From: Pseudomonadota bacterium
GTDB taxonomy: Bacteria; Desulfobacterota; Desulfobulbia; Desulfobulbales; Desulfocapsaceae
Assembly (NCBI GenBank): GCA_018820855.1
Contig: JAHJNL010000028.1
Span: 1-64,000, forward strand
Length of the DNA: 64,000 bases
Reading direction: 5' to 3'
Program-made: the position numbers and the translations under genes
The notes under the pieces: model-generated
The model's database searches: none
Told to the model about the DNA's origin: nothing
Seen by the model: only the letters and a program-made list of their open reading frames with translations
Shown here: one piece after another, positions 1-9,064 of the stretch
Numbering within the stretch: position 1 is the first letter of the stretch
Layout: each line of letters starts with the position of its first letter

Positions 1-773
1 CAGAAACTGTTTATCCCTTTGTCCTGCAGGCTCTGCAGGAATATCTCTGAAAACGAGTGTCATGGGTACGTAAGCTTTTTCATGGGACAGAAGGATTCAA
101 TGCCGGGCGAGAGGCGGAGCGTAATAGTCAACAGCAGATTTAATGTTTTCCCTGAAAAACAATTCCGTTCTGGACATTTTTGTGTTTATGCCACAGGCTT
201 TTTTTTGTGCCGGAACATTCATATGTAAATTTCCCTTACCTTTTGTATGTTCGGATTCAGCTGGAATCGGTGTCCGGAATCGTCTGGAATTATGCACTTG
301 ACGCTTAAGAAACATATTGCCTGCGAGTTACTGCAGAATCTTTGCTGAAATGGGTTTGAGTTGAGCTGTTTTCTTTGCCGCCCATAGGCGATATGTTTCA
401 CCTGACAATAACAGATGATCTCCGGCCACGAAGCTGCCAAATTTCCCGGAACAGAATTATGGAACTTATCACATGGCCTCTTATCAGGATTTGTAGCGAT
501 CAGGCTGCCTATGGAGATAGGTTAGTGTATGCCTTTTGGGTGGTGTTGTATTGAATGTGCATGCTGATTTGTAAGCTGTTTACGGTAAAAAGGTTGAGAT
601 TCGTTTTGCCATTTTCAATTTTGTTTCCCCGGTTCCGTATGATATTATTGAAGTAGGCAATTTTGAAGTGAGAAAATGTTCGCCTTCGGGCTGGAAAAAA
701 ATCTTAGCAGCTGCTTCTTAGATCACGTACTTTCACCTGTTCAACGCTCTTTGAGTGTCCCAGGAGGTAGTTT
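1..773. other. Gene-free leading region
   Basis: No open frame here has a convincing start, ribosome binding site or recognisable protein. Short frames on both strands (for example minus 97-315 and 219-440) have no family resemblance and low-complexity composition. The stretch could be the decayed remains of an insertion or a long intergenic region whose gene lies left of the window. I see no tRNA, riboswitch or CRISPR structure in it. Confidence 0.5.
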
Positions 774-866
774 ATGGAAGATGTTGTTTTTCAGGCTTAC
801 AAAGTTGATTTGTTATACTTTTATGGTGATGTTGAAAAGACGATCCGAGTCCTCTGGAGTCGATAG
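774..866 (+). CDS. Small 30-residue ORF with strong ribosome binding site (possible leader peptide)
   Basis: A perfect AGGAGG lies at 762-767, six bases before ATG 774, the best Shine-Dalgarno in this neighbourhood. The frame runs 30 codons to TAG at 864-866, only seven bases before the DUF211 ATG at 874. The peptide starts MEDVVFQAYKVDLLYFYGDV and ends in LWSR; I recognise no family. It may be a translated leader coupling ribosomes into the weakly signalled DUF211 gene, or a small protein in its own right. A frameshifted remnant of a longer N-terminus is also possible. Function is unknown. Confidence 0.45.
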   Translation: MEDVVFQAYKVDLLYFYGDVEKTIRVLWSR

Positions 867-873
867 GTATTTC

Positions 874-1140
874 ATGGCCTGTACCCGAAAAATAGTCCTG
901 GATGTTCTCAAGCCTCACCAGCCCAATGGTGTTGAATTTGCCACGGCACTGGCTGATTTGTCGCCAGATTATCAAGTACGGCTTACCGTGGTCGAGGTTG
1001 ATGAGAAAACCGAGAGCGTCATCGTGGTTCTTGAGGGAGAAAATATCATGTTTGAGCCGATAGTCGATCTCATAAAAAAAATGGGGGCATCGGTTCACAG
1101 TGTTGATGAAGTTGAAGTCAATGGTTCGACAATGGTATAG
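874..1140 (+). CDS. DUF211 family protein
   Basis: This 88-residue protein starts MACTRKIVLDVLKPH and carries the DUF211 pattern: an N-terminal VLDVLKPH strand, a VxEVDEKTE stretch and a C-terminal GASVHSVDEVEV segment. DUF211 proteins are small ferredoxin-fold proteins best known from archaea; no reaction is established. An in-frame extension to 676 exists but resembles nothing, so ATG 874 at the start of the domain was chosen. It has only a weak ribosome site of its own and follows the 774-866 ORF by seven bases. The VIT1-type transporter starts 81 bases downstream, so the two probably share an mRNA and possibly a role in metal handling (inference). Confidence 0.8.
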   Translation: MACTRKIVLDVLKPHQPNGVEFATALADLSPDYQVRLTVVEVDEKTESVIVVLEGENIMFEPIVDLIKKMGASVHSVDEVEVNGSTMV

Positions 1141-1221
1141 AGCGCATGTCCCTCTTGACAGGCACTATTTTCTGAAGGCGCTGTCTTCCCGGGAACGGTA
1201 TGCCCCCGGACGGAAGAGTTG

Positions 1222-1809
1222 ATGATTCCGGAAAAATGGAAACAGCTCTTTTCCCTTCTTTATCGGGGACGGAGAATTGCGAGGCGCTATCTGATCACCA
1301 ACGGCTTTGACGGAGCTCTGACTATGCTCGGATTGATGACCGGGTTTTATGTCAGTGGAACCACAGAGTTGGGGGTGGCAATTAATGCCAGTCTGGGCGC
1401 GGCAATAGCCCTTTTCGTCAGTGGCTTTTCCAGTGCCTATCTCAGTGAGACAGCGGAGCGTAGACAAGAGCTGCTGGAGCTGGAGCAGGCCCTGCTTGTC
1501 GACCTGGAAGAGAGTCATTACGGTACGGCCAGCCGCTATCTGCCTCTGCTTATTGCCTCGGTTAATGGGTTTTCTCCTCTTCTCTTCTCCCTGTTGATCC
1601 TCTCCCCTTTACTTCTTGCCTATCATGGGGTTGCCTGGTTCTATTCACCCTTTCTTGTTGCCATTGCCGTTGCTCTTTTCTGTATATTTCTCCTGGGGGT
1701 GTATCTGGGGAAAATAAGCAGGAGTTTCTGGCTATGGGCGGGCCTCAGAACAGTTCTTATCGCCGTGAGTATGGTAGTGCTTATCCTCCTGTTTGAGTTC
1801 AGGCGATAA
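1222..1809 (+). CDS. VIT1/CCC1-type membrane metal transporter
   Basis: This 195-residue membrane protein has the VIT1/CCC1 layout. A first helix begins with the DGALTMLG stretch characteristic of the family (about residues 31-45), a glycine-rich second helix follows, then an acidic cytoplasmic segment rich in Glu (about 75-100, ERRQELLELEQALLVDLEE) and three more hydrophobic helices. Family members move Fe2+ or Mn2+ out of the cytoplasm. A TTG at 1219 is possible, but ATG 1222 follows GGAAGAG at a usable distance. The Glu-rich loop fits the metal-binding domain of the plant and bacterial proteins. The metal is not determined by sequence. Confidence 0.75.
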   Translation: MIPEKWKQLFSLLYRGRRIARRYLITNGFDGALTMLGLMTGFYVSGTTELGVAINASLGAAIALFVSGFSSAYLSETAERRQELLELEQALLVDLEESHYGTASRYLPLLIASVNGFSPLLFSLLILSPLLLAYHGVAWFYSPFLVAIAVALFCIFLLGVYLGKISRSFWLWAGLRTVLIAVSMVVLILLFEFRR

Positions 1810-1885
1810 GTTTTCGCTTGGAAGTGTCAATCTTGCAGGCATTATTGCGAGACTTTTTTAGAGTGATCTTTATGAAAAAGACGGG

Positions 1886-2710
1886 CTAGAGGGTGTCTGT
1901 CTTGCGAGAAGCTGTATTCAGTTGTGCATAGTTGTTGTCAGCAGGAATGGCAGGGAAGTTGCCGCCGAAAAGCAGGGGACGGAAAGTGAAAAAGTGATAC
2001 CGTTTGTTTTGAACTGTCACTAAAGGCGGGGATCGGTAACCTTCAAAATAGTCATATCCCTCTTTGAGATTTTCCCAGAACTGGACCCATTTGGAGTTGT
2101 TGTGGGCAGCCATGTTTTCCCAGGTCATCCGAAAGGGAAAGATATGTACGGGAACCTGGGATTGACCTGCAATTATGGCGGCTTCAACAATGGTGTATAT
2201 CTCTTCCATACGGAAGTCGGTCATGGCAAAACAGCCAATGGAAGAACAGCGGCCATGCACCATCAGAACACTTCCGGTTCGATTATGACTCCTGTCGAAT
2301 TCGTTAGGGAAGCCAAGATTAAAAGAAAGATGATAGTCGCTGTAAGGGTTCAGTTGGTTTGCTCCAACACTGTAGAATCCTTCCGGGCTCTGTTTATCAC
2401 CTTCTTTGATTTTAGGTCCGAGGGTTCCGGAATGGTCGCAGATGGTATAGGTTTTGAAGAGCTTGTATGCGAGTCCTTTGCGGGTCCATACTTCCAGCTG
2501 TTTTTCTTTCTTGAAAATCCGGATAAAAACAGGATCACCGAGTCCTACATCCATGCCTTGCATCTCACGAATCAGTCGAGGGGCAACACGTCTATATGCT
2601 TCCTGGGATGTTTTACTGCTGGGAATGCGGCATCCTTCCGCCTGCAGCTGAGTTGCCGGAAGAATAAAAAGATAGAGAAAAATTAAAGCCTTAATGGAGA
2701 AATGGTGCAT
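1886..2710 (-). CDS. Exported L,D-transpeptidase-like (YkuD domain) protein
   Basis: This 274-residue protein begins MHHFSIKALIFLYLFILP, a signal peptide with a likely cut after LQA. The YkuD catalytic motif is clear: VHGRCSSIGCFAMTD at about residues 165-180, holding the His and the nucleophilic Cys. The arrangement is closest to the YafK/DpaA branch, which acts on peptidoglycan-lipoprotein links, though a standard cross-linking role cannot be excluded. A TTG start at 2764 would add 18 residues before the signal peptide, so ATG 2710 is preferred. It is the last gene of a minus-strand run that also encodes two lipoproteins, which fits an envelope role. Confidence 0.8.
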   Translation of the reverse strand: MHHFSIKALIFLYLFILPATQLQAEGCRIPSSKTSQEAYRRVAPRLIREMQGMDVGLGDPVFIRIFKKEKQLEVWTRKGLAYKLFKTYTICDHSGTLGPKIKEGDKQSPEGFYSVGANQLNPYSDYHLSFNLGFPNEFDRSHNRTGSVLMVHGRCSSIGCFAMTDFRMEEIYTIVEAAIIAGQSQVPVHIFPFRMTWENMAAHNNSKWVQFWENLKEGYDYFEGYRSPPLVTVQNKRYHFFTFRPLLFGGNFPAIPADNNYAQLNTASRKTDTL

Positions 2711-2828
2711 CGTTTGAAATTTGAGAATCAGGAAAAGAGAAACTAATACGTCAATCAAAGCCAATATGTATAATTAATCAAGAAGAGAAAGAAAAGTCCA
2801 GGAAAATTGAGGCGTTTGGCGCTTTTTT

Positions 2829-3059
2829 TTAATTACGCTTGCTCCCTTTGTAGGTGAATGTCTTGACAATCATCTTGTAAAAGCTGCCTTTGTCTATTCC
2901 GATCTTTTTCCCACAGGGACAATAGATTTTGTTCCCCTGTGTCTGAAAATTGTACATCTTGCTGATTCGCTCCTTGTGACAGCGGAGAACTTCGCCCTGC
3001 CCAATTTTGTCATAGCGCCAGAGTTTCTTTTTGCATGCTGCGCAGTGGATAATGAGCAT
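2829..3059 (-). CDS. Small cysteine-rich (zinc-ribbon-like) protein, unknown function
   Basis: 76 residues, basic, with an N-terminal CAAC pair, a lone LRC cysteine near residue 27 and a CPCGKK motif near 47-52. Four or more cysteines in pairs suggest a structural zinc site. I do not recognise a named family. It sits 35 bases downstream of the 102-residue gene and upstream of the transpeptidase on the same strand. No strong ribosome site is visible before ATG 3059. Confidence 0.55.
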   Translation of the reverse strand: MLIIHCAACKKKLWRYDKIGQGEVLRCHKERISKMYNFQTQGNKIYCPCGKKIGIDKGSFYKMIVKTFTYKGSKRN

Positions 3060-3094
3060 AGAGAGTTGATGCGTTGAGAGTTTACAAGTGCAGA

Positions 3095-3403
3095 TTAAAT
3101 TATCTGACGGGGTTGTTCCAGTGTTTCTGGATCCAGGAATTTAACCATCCTCACCTTTCTGCTTCTGGGAAATTCTCGCTTAATCATCGCCTTCAGTTCT
3201 TTGGCCAGTTGAGGTAAGGGGATGTCAAGTTCCTGCTCCTGATAACCGTGTTCCTGCAATCGGACCTCAGCCACATCTCTTTTGATGATGGCTATCCTCC
3301 TGTTTCGTTTATAAGAAAGGAGTTCCACTCCACCTGGCGGGTCTATCTTTTCAAGGATGCGTAAGGTGTCAGCAAGGATAGAGGCAACTTTAATAAGGGC
3401 CAT
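3095..3403 (-). CDS. Hypothetical protein, 102 residues
   Basis: This frame begins MALIKVASILADTLRILEKI and is rich in charged residues, with no signal peptide, membrane helix or recognised motif. Alternating hydrophobic/charged segments suggest a small soluble alpha/beta protein. It lies between the FlgO-like lipoprotein and the cysteine-rich protein on the same strand with short gaps, so it is probably co-transcribed. Function unknown. Confidence 0.5.
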   Translation of the reverse strand: MALIKVASILADTLRILEKIDPPGGVELLSYKRNRRIAIIKRDVAEVRLQEHGYQEQELDIPLPQLAKELKAMIKREFPRSRKVRMVKFLDPETLEQPRQII

Positions 3404-3492
3404 GAAGATGGTGAGTAAGAAGGGAACTATTAGCGATAGACTTTTTTAAAAACCAGATTCCCGGGGGAGGGGTATGGATAAGTAGAATTTCA

Positions 3493-4119
3493 TCAGTAAA
3501 AGATCTTATCAATAATTGAATCGGAAGGTGCTTGGACGGTGTCCCTGTCCTCCATTTCTCGCTGCAGGCCGAACATGGCCAGCAGGTTGTCATCCATGCA
3601 GAGGTGGTAGCTGTGTGCTGAAAGGATATTTTTGTTGACCGGATTTACCAGTCTGGCGGAGATGTACAGGGTACGGTTAACGAGAGAGTAGGTGCCTACC
3701 AGAGTGGCTTGGGCTGCTTGGTCGGCAGTGATCTGGGACAGTTCTCGTGAAAGCATTTTTTCGCCGGATCCAGGCCGGATCTGCATGGTGTCGCGGAGTT
3801 TTACTTCCCGGACCGTGTAACCTCGTTGTACCAGACGCGCTCCAATATGTTCCTGGAGCAGTCTGCCAAAGCGTGAAGTCTGTTCCAGATTATCATTGTA
3901 AACAAAAGTAGAGGTAAGGATCGGGAGATCAGGATGTCTTGGGATCAGGGGCGGGAGGGCCTCATCCACCAGGTTGTCAGTTATTTTTTCAGCCAGACTG
4001 ATAAGGTTGACGTCGCCGCCAAGCAGACTTTCCAGGCGAGTACAATTAAAGGAAGAACAGCCAGAAAGCAGGAAAAGAAGAATCAGAATTGTGAAAAATC
4101 TGCTGCAGGGTTTCATCAT
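3493..4119 (-). CDS. FlgO-like outer-membrane lipoprotein
   Basis: 208 residues from MMKPCSRFFTILILLFLL to a lipobox LSGC, so a lipidated envelope protein. The rest matches the FlgO domain: a helix around LISLAEKITDNLVD, then LTSTFVYNDNLEQTSRFGR, an RGYTVREVKLRD strand and a VGTYSLVNRTLYISARLV segment. FlgO was defined in Vibrio as needed for outer-membrane anchoring of flagella, but the domain also occurs away from flagellar genes, as here. The frame stays open to 4251, but those extra residues precede the signal peptide, so ATG 4119 (or adjacent 4116) is the start. It follows another lipoprotein gene by 58 bases. Confidence 0.75.
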   Translation of the reverse strand: MMKPCSRFFTILILLFLLSGCSSFNCTRLESLLGGDVNLISLAEKITDNLVDEALPPLIPRHPDLPILTSTFVYNDNLEQTSRFGRLLQEHIGARLVQRGYTVREVKLRDTMQIRPGSGEKMLSRELSQITADQAAQATLVGTYSLVNRTLYISARLVNPVNKNILSAHSYHLCMDDNLLAMFGLQREMEDRDTVQAPSDSIIDKIFY

Positions 4120-4177
4120 GGGTGCATGGGGGGCTGTTTTTGATTGTTCAGGTGGCCCTTCCCTCCAATGGGAAAGA

Positions 4178-4852
4178 TTATCTGCCGGTAGATACCATCT
4201 GAATGGTTTTTCCCTGGGACGTGTTTTGATAGTGCCAGAAATCAGGGTCATTAATGTAGTAAATATCAGAAGTCCTGAACAGGTATTTCTCGTCGGCTAC
4301 CATGGATGTGGTAATAATTACTTCATAGTGGCCGACACTGGGAGCTGCTGCATTGAAAATGTCGAGTCCTACGGCTGTGGCAATGGCCTGAATTTCACCT
4401 GGAACGCTGCGGAGTACGGAAACTGCTGTGGTCAATACCGTCAGGGCTCCCGGGGGTAGGGAAGAGCGGGAGGTACTGTGATAGATCACCTGTACCTTGT
4501 AGTCTACTTCTATATCGGACAGTTTTTTCTCGATGCTGGTGGGGACGCCGAAGTGGACAAGTCTGGTAATAAGGAGATCCCGAAATCCTTCGTTAAATTG
4601 CGATGTCTCTCCTTGATCGCAGGGAACGGCGTCGCTGCCGCATGTTGCCTTGACAAAGACTGCTTTGTCAAGATAGTCGCTGCTGATCAGCTGGTTGTTT
4701 ATCTGGTTTGCCACATCACTGGCCAGAATATCCCAGTGCTGTGCTGCCTGCATCTTTTGTTGTTCGGAGTAGGCGTAGGATGCGGGCTGCGGAATACGCG
4801 TGCAACCGCTAAGCAGGATAAAAAGGAAAAAATAAAGAGGGATGCGCATCAT
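4178..4852 (-). CDS. Lipoprotein of unknown function
   Basis: 224 residues beginning MMRIPLYFFLFILLSGCTR, a clear lipoprotein signal with Cys as the acylated residue. The mature part has a helical stretch, a CGSDAVPCDQG loop whose two Cys could pair, and an alternating beta pattern (VDYKVQVIYHS; HYEVIITTSMV). The C-terminal part ends in aromatic residues (DPDFWHYQ). The paired position upstream of the FlgO-like gene suggests the two lipoproteins work together, but no family was recognised. Start chosen at ATG 4852; the longer frame to 4894 would place residues ahead of the signal peptide. Confidence 0.65.
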   Translation of the reverse strand: MMRIPLYFFLFILLSGCTRIPQPASYAYSEQQKMQAAQHWDILASDVANQINNQLISSDYLDKAVFVKATCGSDAVPCDQGETSQFNEGFRDLLITRLVHFGVPTSIEKKLSDIEVDYKVQVIYHSTSRSSLPPGALTVLTTAVSVLRSVPGEIQAIATAVGLDIFNAAAPSVGHYEVIITTSMVADEKYLFRTSDIYYINDPDFWHYQNTSQGKTIQMVSTGR

Positions 4853-5047
4853 GTCTCTAAAGATACAAAGAAGAGATTCATGGGATACCGACAAGCTTTA
4901 GCCAACACTTCTTTATGTTACGCTGCAGCCCTTAGTGTCCCTGGTAAGTGTGTTCAGGCTTATCAAGGTAGCCTAAAGACTGTATCGGACGATCTGCTGA
5001 GAAGTAAAGGGAAAAGCTCTGTTTTTTCTTTATTTGTTTCTTTGTAA

Positions 5048-5491
5048 TTATCCGCTGAGACTATCAAGACTCTGCCGGAGCTGTGATTCCGGAGGCGCTC
5101 CGACTATCTGGTCAACTATTTTTCCGTTTTTGAAAAACAGGAGGCTGGGTACGCCGCGTATCTGGTAATGCATTGCTGTTCCCGGATTGCAGGAGGTGTC
5201 AAGTTTGGCGATAACCACTCTGCCAAGATAGTCCTTGGCAATTTTGGAGATCAGGGGAGCAATGGACTTGCACGGACCACAGGTGGGGGAATAAAAATCG
5301 ACCATCACAGGTAATGTCACCCTTGCGATAAATGATTGAAATTCAGTGTCAGTGAGTTCCACAGGTGTTGCCAGGGAACGCATATCTATCTGTCTCCCGC
5401 ATTTGCCGCATTTGGGGAAAAGGTGCTGCTTGCCACCTGGGATTTTGTTTTTTGTCTTGCAGGACGGACAGGAAACAATGAGACTGTTCAT
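5048..5491 (-). CDS. trxC: Thioredoxin 2-type (TrxC-like) thioredoxin
   Basis: 147 residues. The N-terminal 35 contain two CxxC pairs (CPSC and CGKC), the zinc-binding region that marks thioredoxin 2. The thioredoxin fold follows with active site CGPC, FFKNGK, and the cis-proline in RGVPSLLFF. Start chosen at ATG 5491 because AAGGAG lies six bases upstream; the open frame reaches 5575 but lacks such a signal. The residue before CGPC is Thr (SPTCGPCK) where almost all thioredoxins have Trp, which may change redox potential or partner choice. It is a cytoplasmic disulfide reductase, and zinc binding in this class has been linked to oxidative stress responses. Confidence 0.85.
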   Translation of the reverse strand: MNSLIVSCPSCKTKNKIPGGKQHLFPKCGKCGRQIDMRSLATPVELTDTEFQSFIARVTLPVMVDFYSPTCGPCKSIAPLISKIAKDYLGRVVIAKLDTSCNPGTAMHYQIRGVPSLLFFKNGKIVDQIVGAPPESQLRQSLDSLSG

Positions 5492-5769
5492 GGGAAACTC
5501 CTTACTTGGCATCGCATTGTCGATCTTGGGATATTTGATGCAACAGAAAGTGTGAATGAAACAGGGAACTGTCAAGGGGAGACGTACCCGTATTCGCTAT
5601 TGCCCTATCAGGCCTGAGTGTATATAATCATTAGGAGGTTTTCAAAGGTATATATCGTTTCATCGGCAGCTCACTTGCAGTGAACTCATTTCATCGGAAC
5701 CGATTGCCTCAGTTTTTTTCTTTATCTCTTTTTAATTGTGCATTTCCAGACAACTATCTCTCTTTCGTC

Positions 5770-6615
5770 ATGTCCATCGATTTACATGTCCATTCTCACT
5801 ATTCCGACGGTACTCAAAGTCCGACAGAATTAGTACGACTTGCCGCAAGCAGCGGTGTGTCGGCCCTATCTTTGACAGACCATGATACTATGGAAGGACT
5901 GGAAGAAGCCTTGTCCGCTGGATTCGAGTATGGAATGGAAGTGGTGCCGGGACTTGAGCTCAGTGTTGTACATAAAAAAATACCTTTGCATATTCTGGGA
6001 TACTGGATGGACCCCTGCCACGTTGAACTGGCTGCAGCGTTGACTGTCCTGCAGCAGGCCAGAGACCACAGAAATGAAAAAATCATCGAAAAATTAAAAG
6101 CCCTCGGAATAGATGCTTCAGTTCAGGAACTGGCAGAGATATCTGGAGTTGGACAGGCTGGTCGACCCCATATTGCTAAACTGCTCATGACTCATGGAGT
6201 GGTGAGCTCAATGCAGCAGGCATTTAATGAATATCTGAGGAAAGATGCAAGGGCCTATGTGGAAAGATTTGCCTATAGTGCGGAGGAGGCAATCGGCCTG
6301 ATTGTAAAAGGGGGGGGGATTGCTGTGCTGGCCCATCCTGTTCAGGTGGACAGGACTCTGACCTCTTTGTCTGTCTTGCTTCCTGCCTTGGTGTCTTATG
6401 GTTTGGAAGGGATTGAAACTTTTTATCCCACCCAATCAAAAAAAATGCGAAAAAAAATCAGACAATTCGCCCAGGTCTATGACCTTTTACTGACAGGGGG
6501 CAGTGATTATCATGGAGATATTCGTCCGGGTACCCGTCTTGCGGGAGGGAATAATGTATTCGTTCCCCCGGGACTCCTTGATATGATGAAAGCACGGCTG
6601 CAGCAGCGCAGATAA
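5770..6615 (+). CDS. PHP-domain phosphoesterase (RNase AM / YciV-like)
   Basis: 281 residues with the full PHP metal-ligand series: DLHVHSHYSDGT near the N-terminus, TDHDT, PGLELS, HILGYWMD, LAHPV and GGSDYHG near the C-terminus. This order and length match the TrpH/YciV group. Its E. coli member is a trinuclear-metal 5'-3' exonuclease that also hydrolyses pAp, so pAp removal or RNA end trimming is plausible. Start at ATG 5770, immediately before the first strand; the open frame back to 5680 adds an unrelated hydrophobic segment. It stands alone on the plus strand, diverging from trxC. Confidence 0.8.
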   Translation: MSIDLHVHSHYSDGTQSPTELVRLAASSGVSALSLTDHDTMEGLEEALSAGFEYGMEVVPGLELSVVHKKIPLHILGYWMDPCHVELAAALTVLQQARDHRNEKIIEKLKALGIDASVQELAEISGVGQAGRPHIAKLLMTHGVVSSMQQAFNEYLRKDARAYVERFAYSAEEAIGLIVKGGGIAVLAHPVQVDRTLTSLSVLLPALVSYGLEGIETFYPTQSKKMRKKIRQFAQVYDLLLTGGSDYHGDIRPGTRLAGGNNVFVPPGLLDMMKARLQQRR

Positions 6616-6795
6616 CTTTTTACGGGCTAAAAAGGGCTTACAGGTTCTCGGTTAACCAATCTCAATCAACTCCTTACAGACTTCCTCCTTGATGGCTGTG
6701 AGTCTTTTGTCACGAGTTGATAATCAGAATGAATCGTTTTGAATTTTCTGTCCCTTTACCATGAACCAAGGAAATCATTTATAAGGCACTAACCT

Positions 6796-8181
6796 ATGCA
6801 TTCAATACTCGTAGTTGATGACGAGCCCAATTACCTTGTAGTCCTTTCGGAACTGCTCCGGGATGAAGGTTTTGAGGTCTTCACCGCTCCTGATGGAAAA
6901 GAGGGAATGGTCGCGATACAGGAGGTGGATCTTGATCTGGTGATCACGGATATGCAGATGCCGGGTATGGATGGATTGCAGTTTCTCCAGAAAATCAAAG
7001 AGGTTAACAATGATCTGCCAGTGATTATGATCACAGCCTTTGCCGAAGTGGATAAAGCTGTGGCGGCCATGCAGGCCGGGGCTTACAACTATCTCGCTAA
7101 ACCTTTTTCTAATGATGAACTGCTTGTTAATATCAATAAAGCAGTGCACCATTATTCCCTGATCAGGGAGAACAGCAGGCTGCGCAAGGAAATGATGACT
7201 CGTACCGGCTTTAGCGGTATGGTCGGTAAAAACAAGAAGATGCGGCATGTGTATGAGCTGATTGAAAAGGTGGCTCCAACGCCCTCAACGGTGTTGATTG
7301 CCGGGGAGAGCGGAACGGGAAAAGAACTGGTGGCCAAGGCCATTCATTTTAACAGTCCTCGGGCGGATAAACCCTTTATCACCGTGAATTGTGCAGCCCT
7401 TGCTGATAATCTCCTTGAAAGTGAACTCTTCGGCCATGAAAAAGGTGCCTTTACCGGGGCTGTATCTATGCGTAAGGGCCGCTTTGAGTCGGCAGACGGT
7501 GGTACTCTGTTCCTGGATGAGGTTGGTGAAATCCCTATGGCCCTTCAGGCAAAACTGCTTCGGGCAATCCAGGAAAAGAGTTTCGAACGGGTGGGCGGTA
7601 ACAAGAACTTGAGTGTTGATGTGCGTATTGTCAGTGCCACTAACAGAGATTTGAAAGAGGAAGTGAGCCAGGGGAAATTTCGTGAAGATCTCTATTATCG
7701 ACTGAATGTGATCCATCTTGGCTTGCCAGCCTTGCGGGAGCGTCTGGATGATATTCCTCTGCTTGTCGAGTATTTTGTTACAAGTTTTGCTGACCGTCTT
7801 AATAAGCCTGACCTGACAATCAGTAGTGAGGCCATGCGACTTCTGGTCACGCTGCCCTGGGAGGGAAATGTCAGGGAACTTGAAAATACCATTGAACGGG
7901 CAGCTATCCTCTGTGATGATAATGTCATAGAGGCGGACGATGTCCAGCCTGAGTCACTTGGCAATAACGGGCAGGACTGGAGCAGGGACCTTGATTGGGA
8001 GCAGCTTATCCCCAAGGATGCAGGGCTCAATGATGTCCTCTACGCCATTGAGGACAGGATGCTGCGTCAGGCCCTGGAAGAGACGGGGTATGTGCAGGCC
8101 CGGGCTGCGGAACAGTTGGGGATCACGAAGAGTCTGCTTCAGTATAAGATGAAAAAGTACGGGATAAAGAAGAAGAAATAG
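6796..8181 (+). CDS. NtrC-family sigma-54 response regulator
   Basis: 461 residues in three parts. Receiver domain 1-120 has acidic pocket DDE at 8-10, phospho-acceptor Asp52 in ITDMQMPG, and Lys in AKPF. The AAA+ domain, about 140-380, has Walker A GESGTGKE, the sigma-54 contact loop GAFTGA and Walker B FLDEVGE. The C-terminal Fis-like helix-turn-helix includes [20 protein letters not shown]. Proteins of this form bind enhancer sites and drive sigma-54 polymerase after phosphorylation. No histidine kinase lies next to it, so its partner is elsewhere. ATG 6796 starts directly at the first receiver strand. Confidence 0.9.
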   Translation: MHSILVVDDEPNYLVVLSELLRDEGFEVFTAPDGKEGMVAIQEVDLDLVITDMQMPGMDGLQFLQKIKEVNNDLPVIMITAFAEVDKAVAAMQAGAYNYLAKPFSNDELLVNINKAVHHYSLIRENSRLRKEMMTRTGFSGMVGKNKKMRHVYELIEKVAPTPSTVLIAGESGTGKELVAKAIHFNSPRADKPFITVNCAALADNLLESELFGHEKGAFTGAVSMRKGRFESADGGTLFLDEVGEIPMALQAKLLRAIQEKSFERVGGNKNLSVDVRIVSATNRDLKEEVSQGKFREDLYYRLNVIHLGLPALRERLDDIPLLVEYFVTSFADRLNKPDLTISSEAMRLLVTLPWEGNVRELENTIERAAILCDDNVIEADDVQPESLGNNGQDWSRDLDWEQLIPKDAGLNDVLYAIEDRMLRQALEETGYVQARAAEQLGITKSLLQYKMKKYGIKKKK

Positions 8182-8202
8182 CGAGGAAATGCTATCAGCC
8201 GA

Positions 8203-9063
8203 TCAGCATCGCTGGATACCCCAGTGCAGTTTGTTTCTGAGGATGGAAAAAAAATCCCTTTCCGGGGAGACAATGAGGCGCAGGGGCTGTGTTGCCATTT
8301 CGATCTTTAGACAATTTTCTTCAGTCATGTTCCAGGCAGATTGGCCGTCGATGATAACTTGGGCCTTTTGGTTATGACCTGTTTTGAGCGTTGTTTGCAA
8401 TCGGCGGTCAGCAGGCAAAAGGATCGGTCTTGAGCTCAGCATAAAGGGACAGATGGGTGTGACCAGGATTGATGCCAGTCCTGGGTAGACCAGGGGGCCT
8501 CCGGCAGAGAGGTTGTAGGCTGTTGATCCGGTGGGAGTGGAAAAGATGAGGCCGTCTGCCTTGTACGTGGTGATGTGCTCCTGATCGGCCCTGGTTGAAA
8601 ACTCCAGCATCTGGTCAAGTGTTCCTTTGCAGATAACCACCTCGTTGAGAGCATAGCGAGACGTGCTTTGGTCTCCTTCAAGGGTCAGAGTGCCCTTGAG
8701 CATCATTCGATTTTCAATGGTGACCGCTCCGGAGATCAGTTCGTCCACTGCAGCCATGGCTTCCTGCTCAGTCCGTTCCGTAAGAAACCCAAGATTTCCC
8801 ATGTTGATCCCGAGCACCGGGATAGAATGTCGTGCAGCCTGATCTGCCACATGAAGAAGGGTTCCGTCACCTCCCAGAACGATAAGGACGTCAATGTCTG
8901 TATCCACTCTGTCCAGAGAGACAGTGATTCCCGCTTTCTCCAGTCTTGTTGAAAGGGTACAGGCCAAGGCGGCAGCTGGAGGCGCATTCTTTTTCCTGAT
9001 GATTCCTGCATGATGCAGAGGCAAACTCTCAACGGTGCGGAAAGGTTCGCTTAAGAAAGACAT
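8203..9063 (-). CDS. nadK: NAD kinase
   Basis: 286 residues. The nucleotide-binding GGDGTLLH motif is near residue 70, followed by GNLGFL, the catalytic-region NEVV and the conserved TPTGSTAYNLSAGGPLV. NadK phosphorylates NAD to NADP in the cytoplasm. ATG 9063 is one base past the proC stop (TGA 9067-9065). A TTG at 9078 would give five more residues and overlap proC. Either way the two genes are translationally coupled, linking NADP supply to an NADPH-using enzyme. It converges on the sigma-54 regulator with a 21-base gap. Confidence 0.92.
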   Translation of the reverse strand: MSFLSEPFRTVESLPLHHAGIIRKKNAPPAAALACTLSTRLEKAGITVSLDRVDTDIDVLIVLGGDGTLLHVADQAARHSIPVLGINMGNLGFLTERTEQEAMAAVDELISGAVTIENRMMLKGTLTLEGDQSTSRYALNEVVICKGTLDQMLEFSTRADQEHITTYKADGLIFSTPTGSTAYNLSAGGPLVYPGLASILVTPICPFMLSSRPILLPADRRLQTTLKTGHNQKAQVIIDGQSAWNMTEENCLKIEMATQPLRLIVSPERDFFSILRNKLHWGIQRC

Positions 9064-9064
9064 T

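Noticed and set aside
1-660. Degenerate insertion sequence
   Set aside because: No transposase motif, inverted ends or target duplication could be seen.
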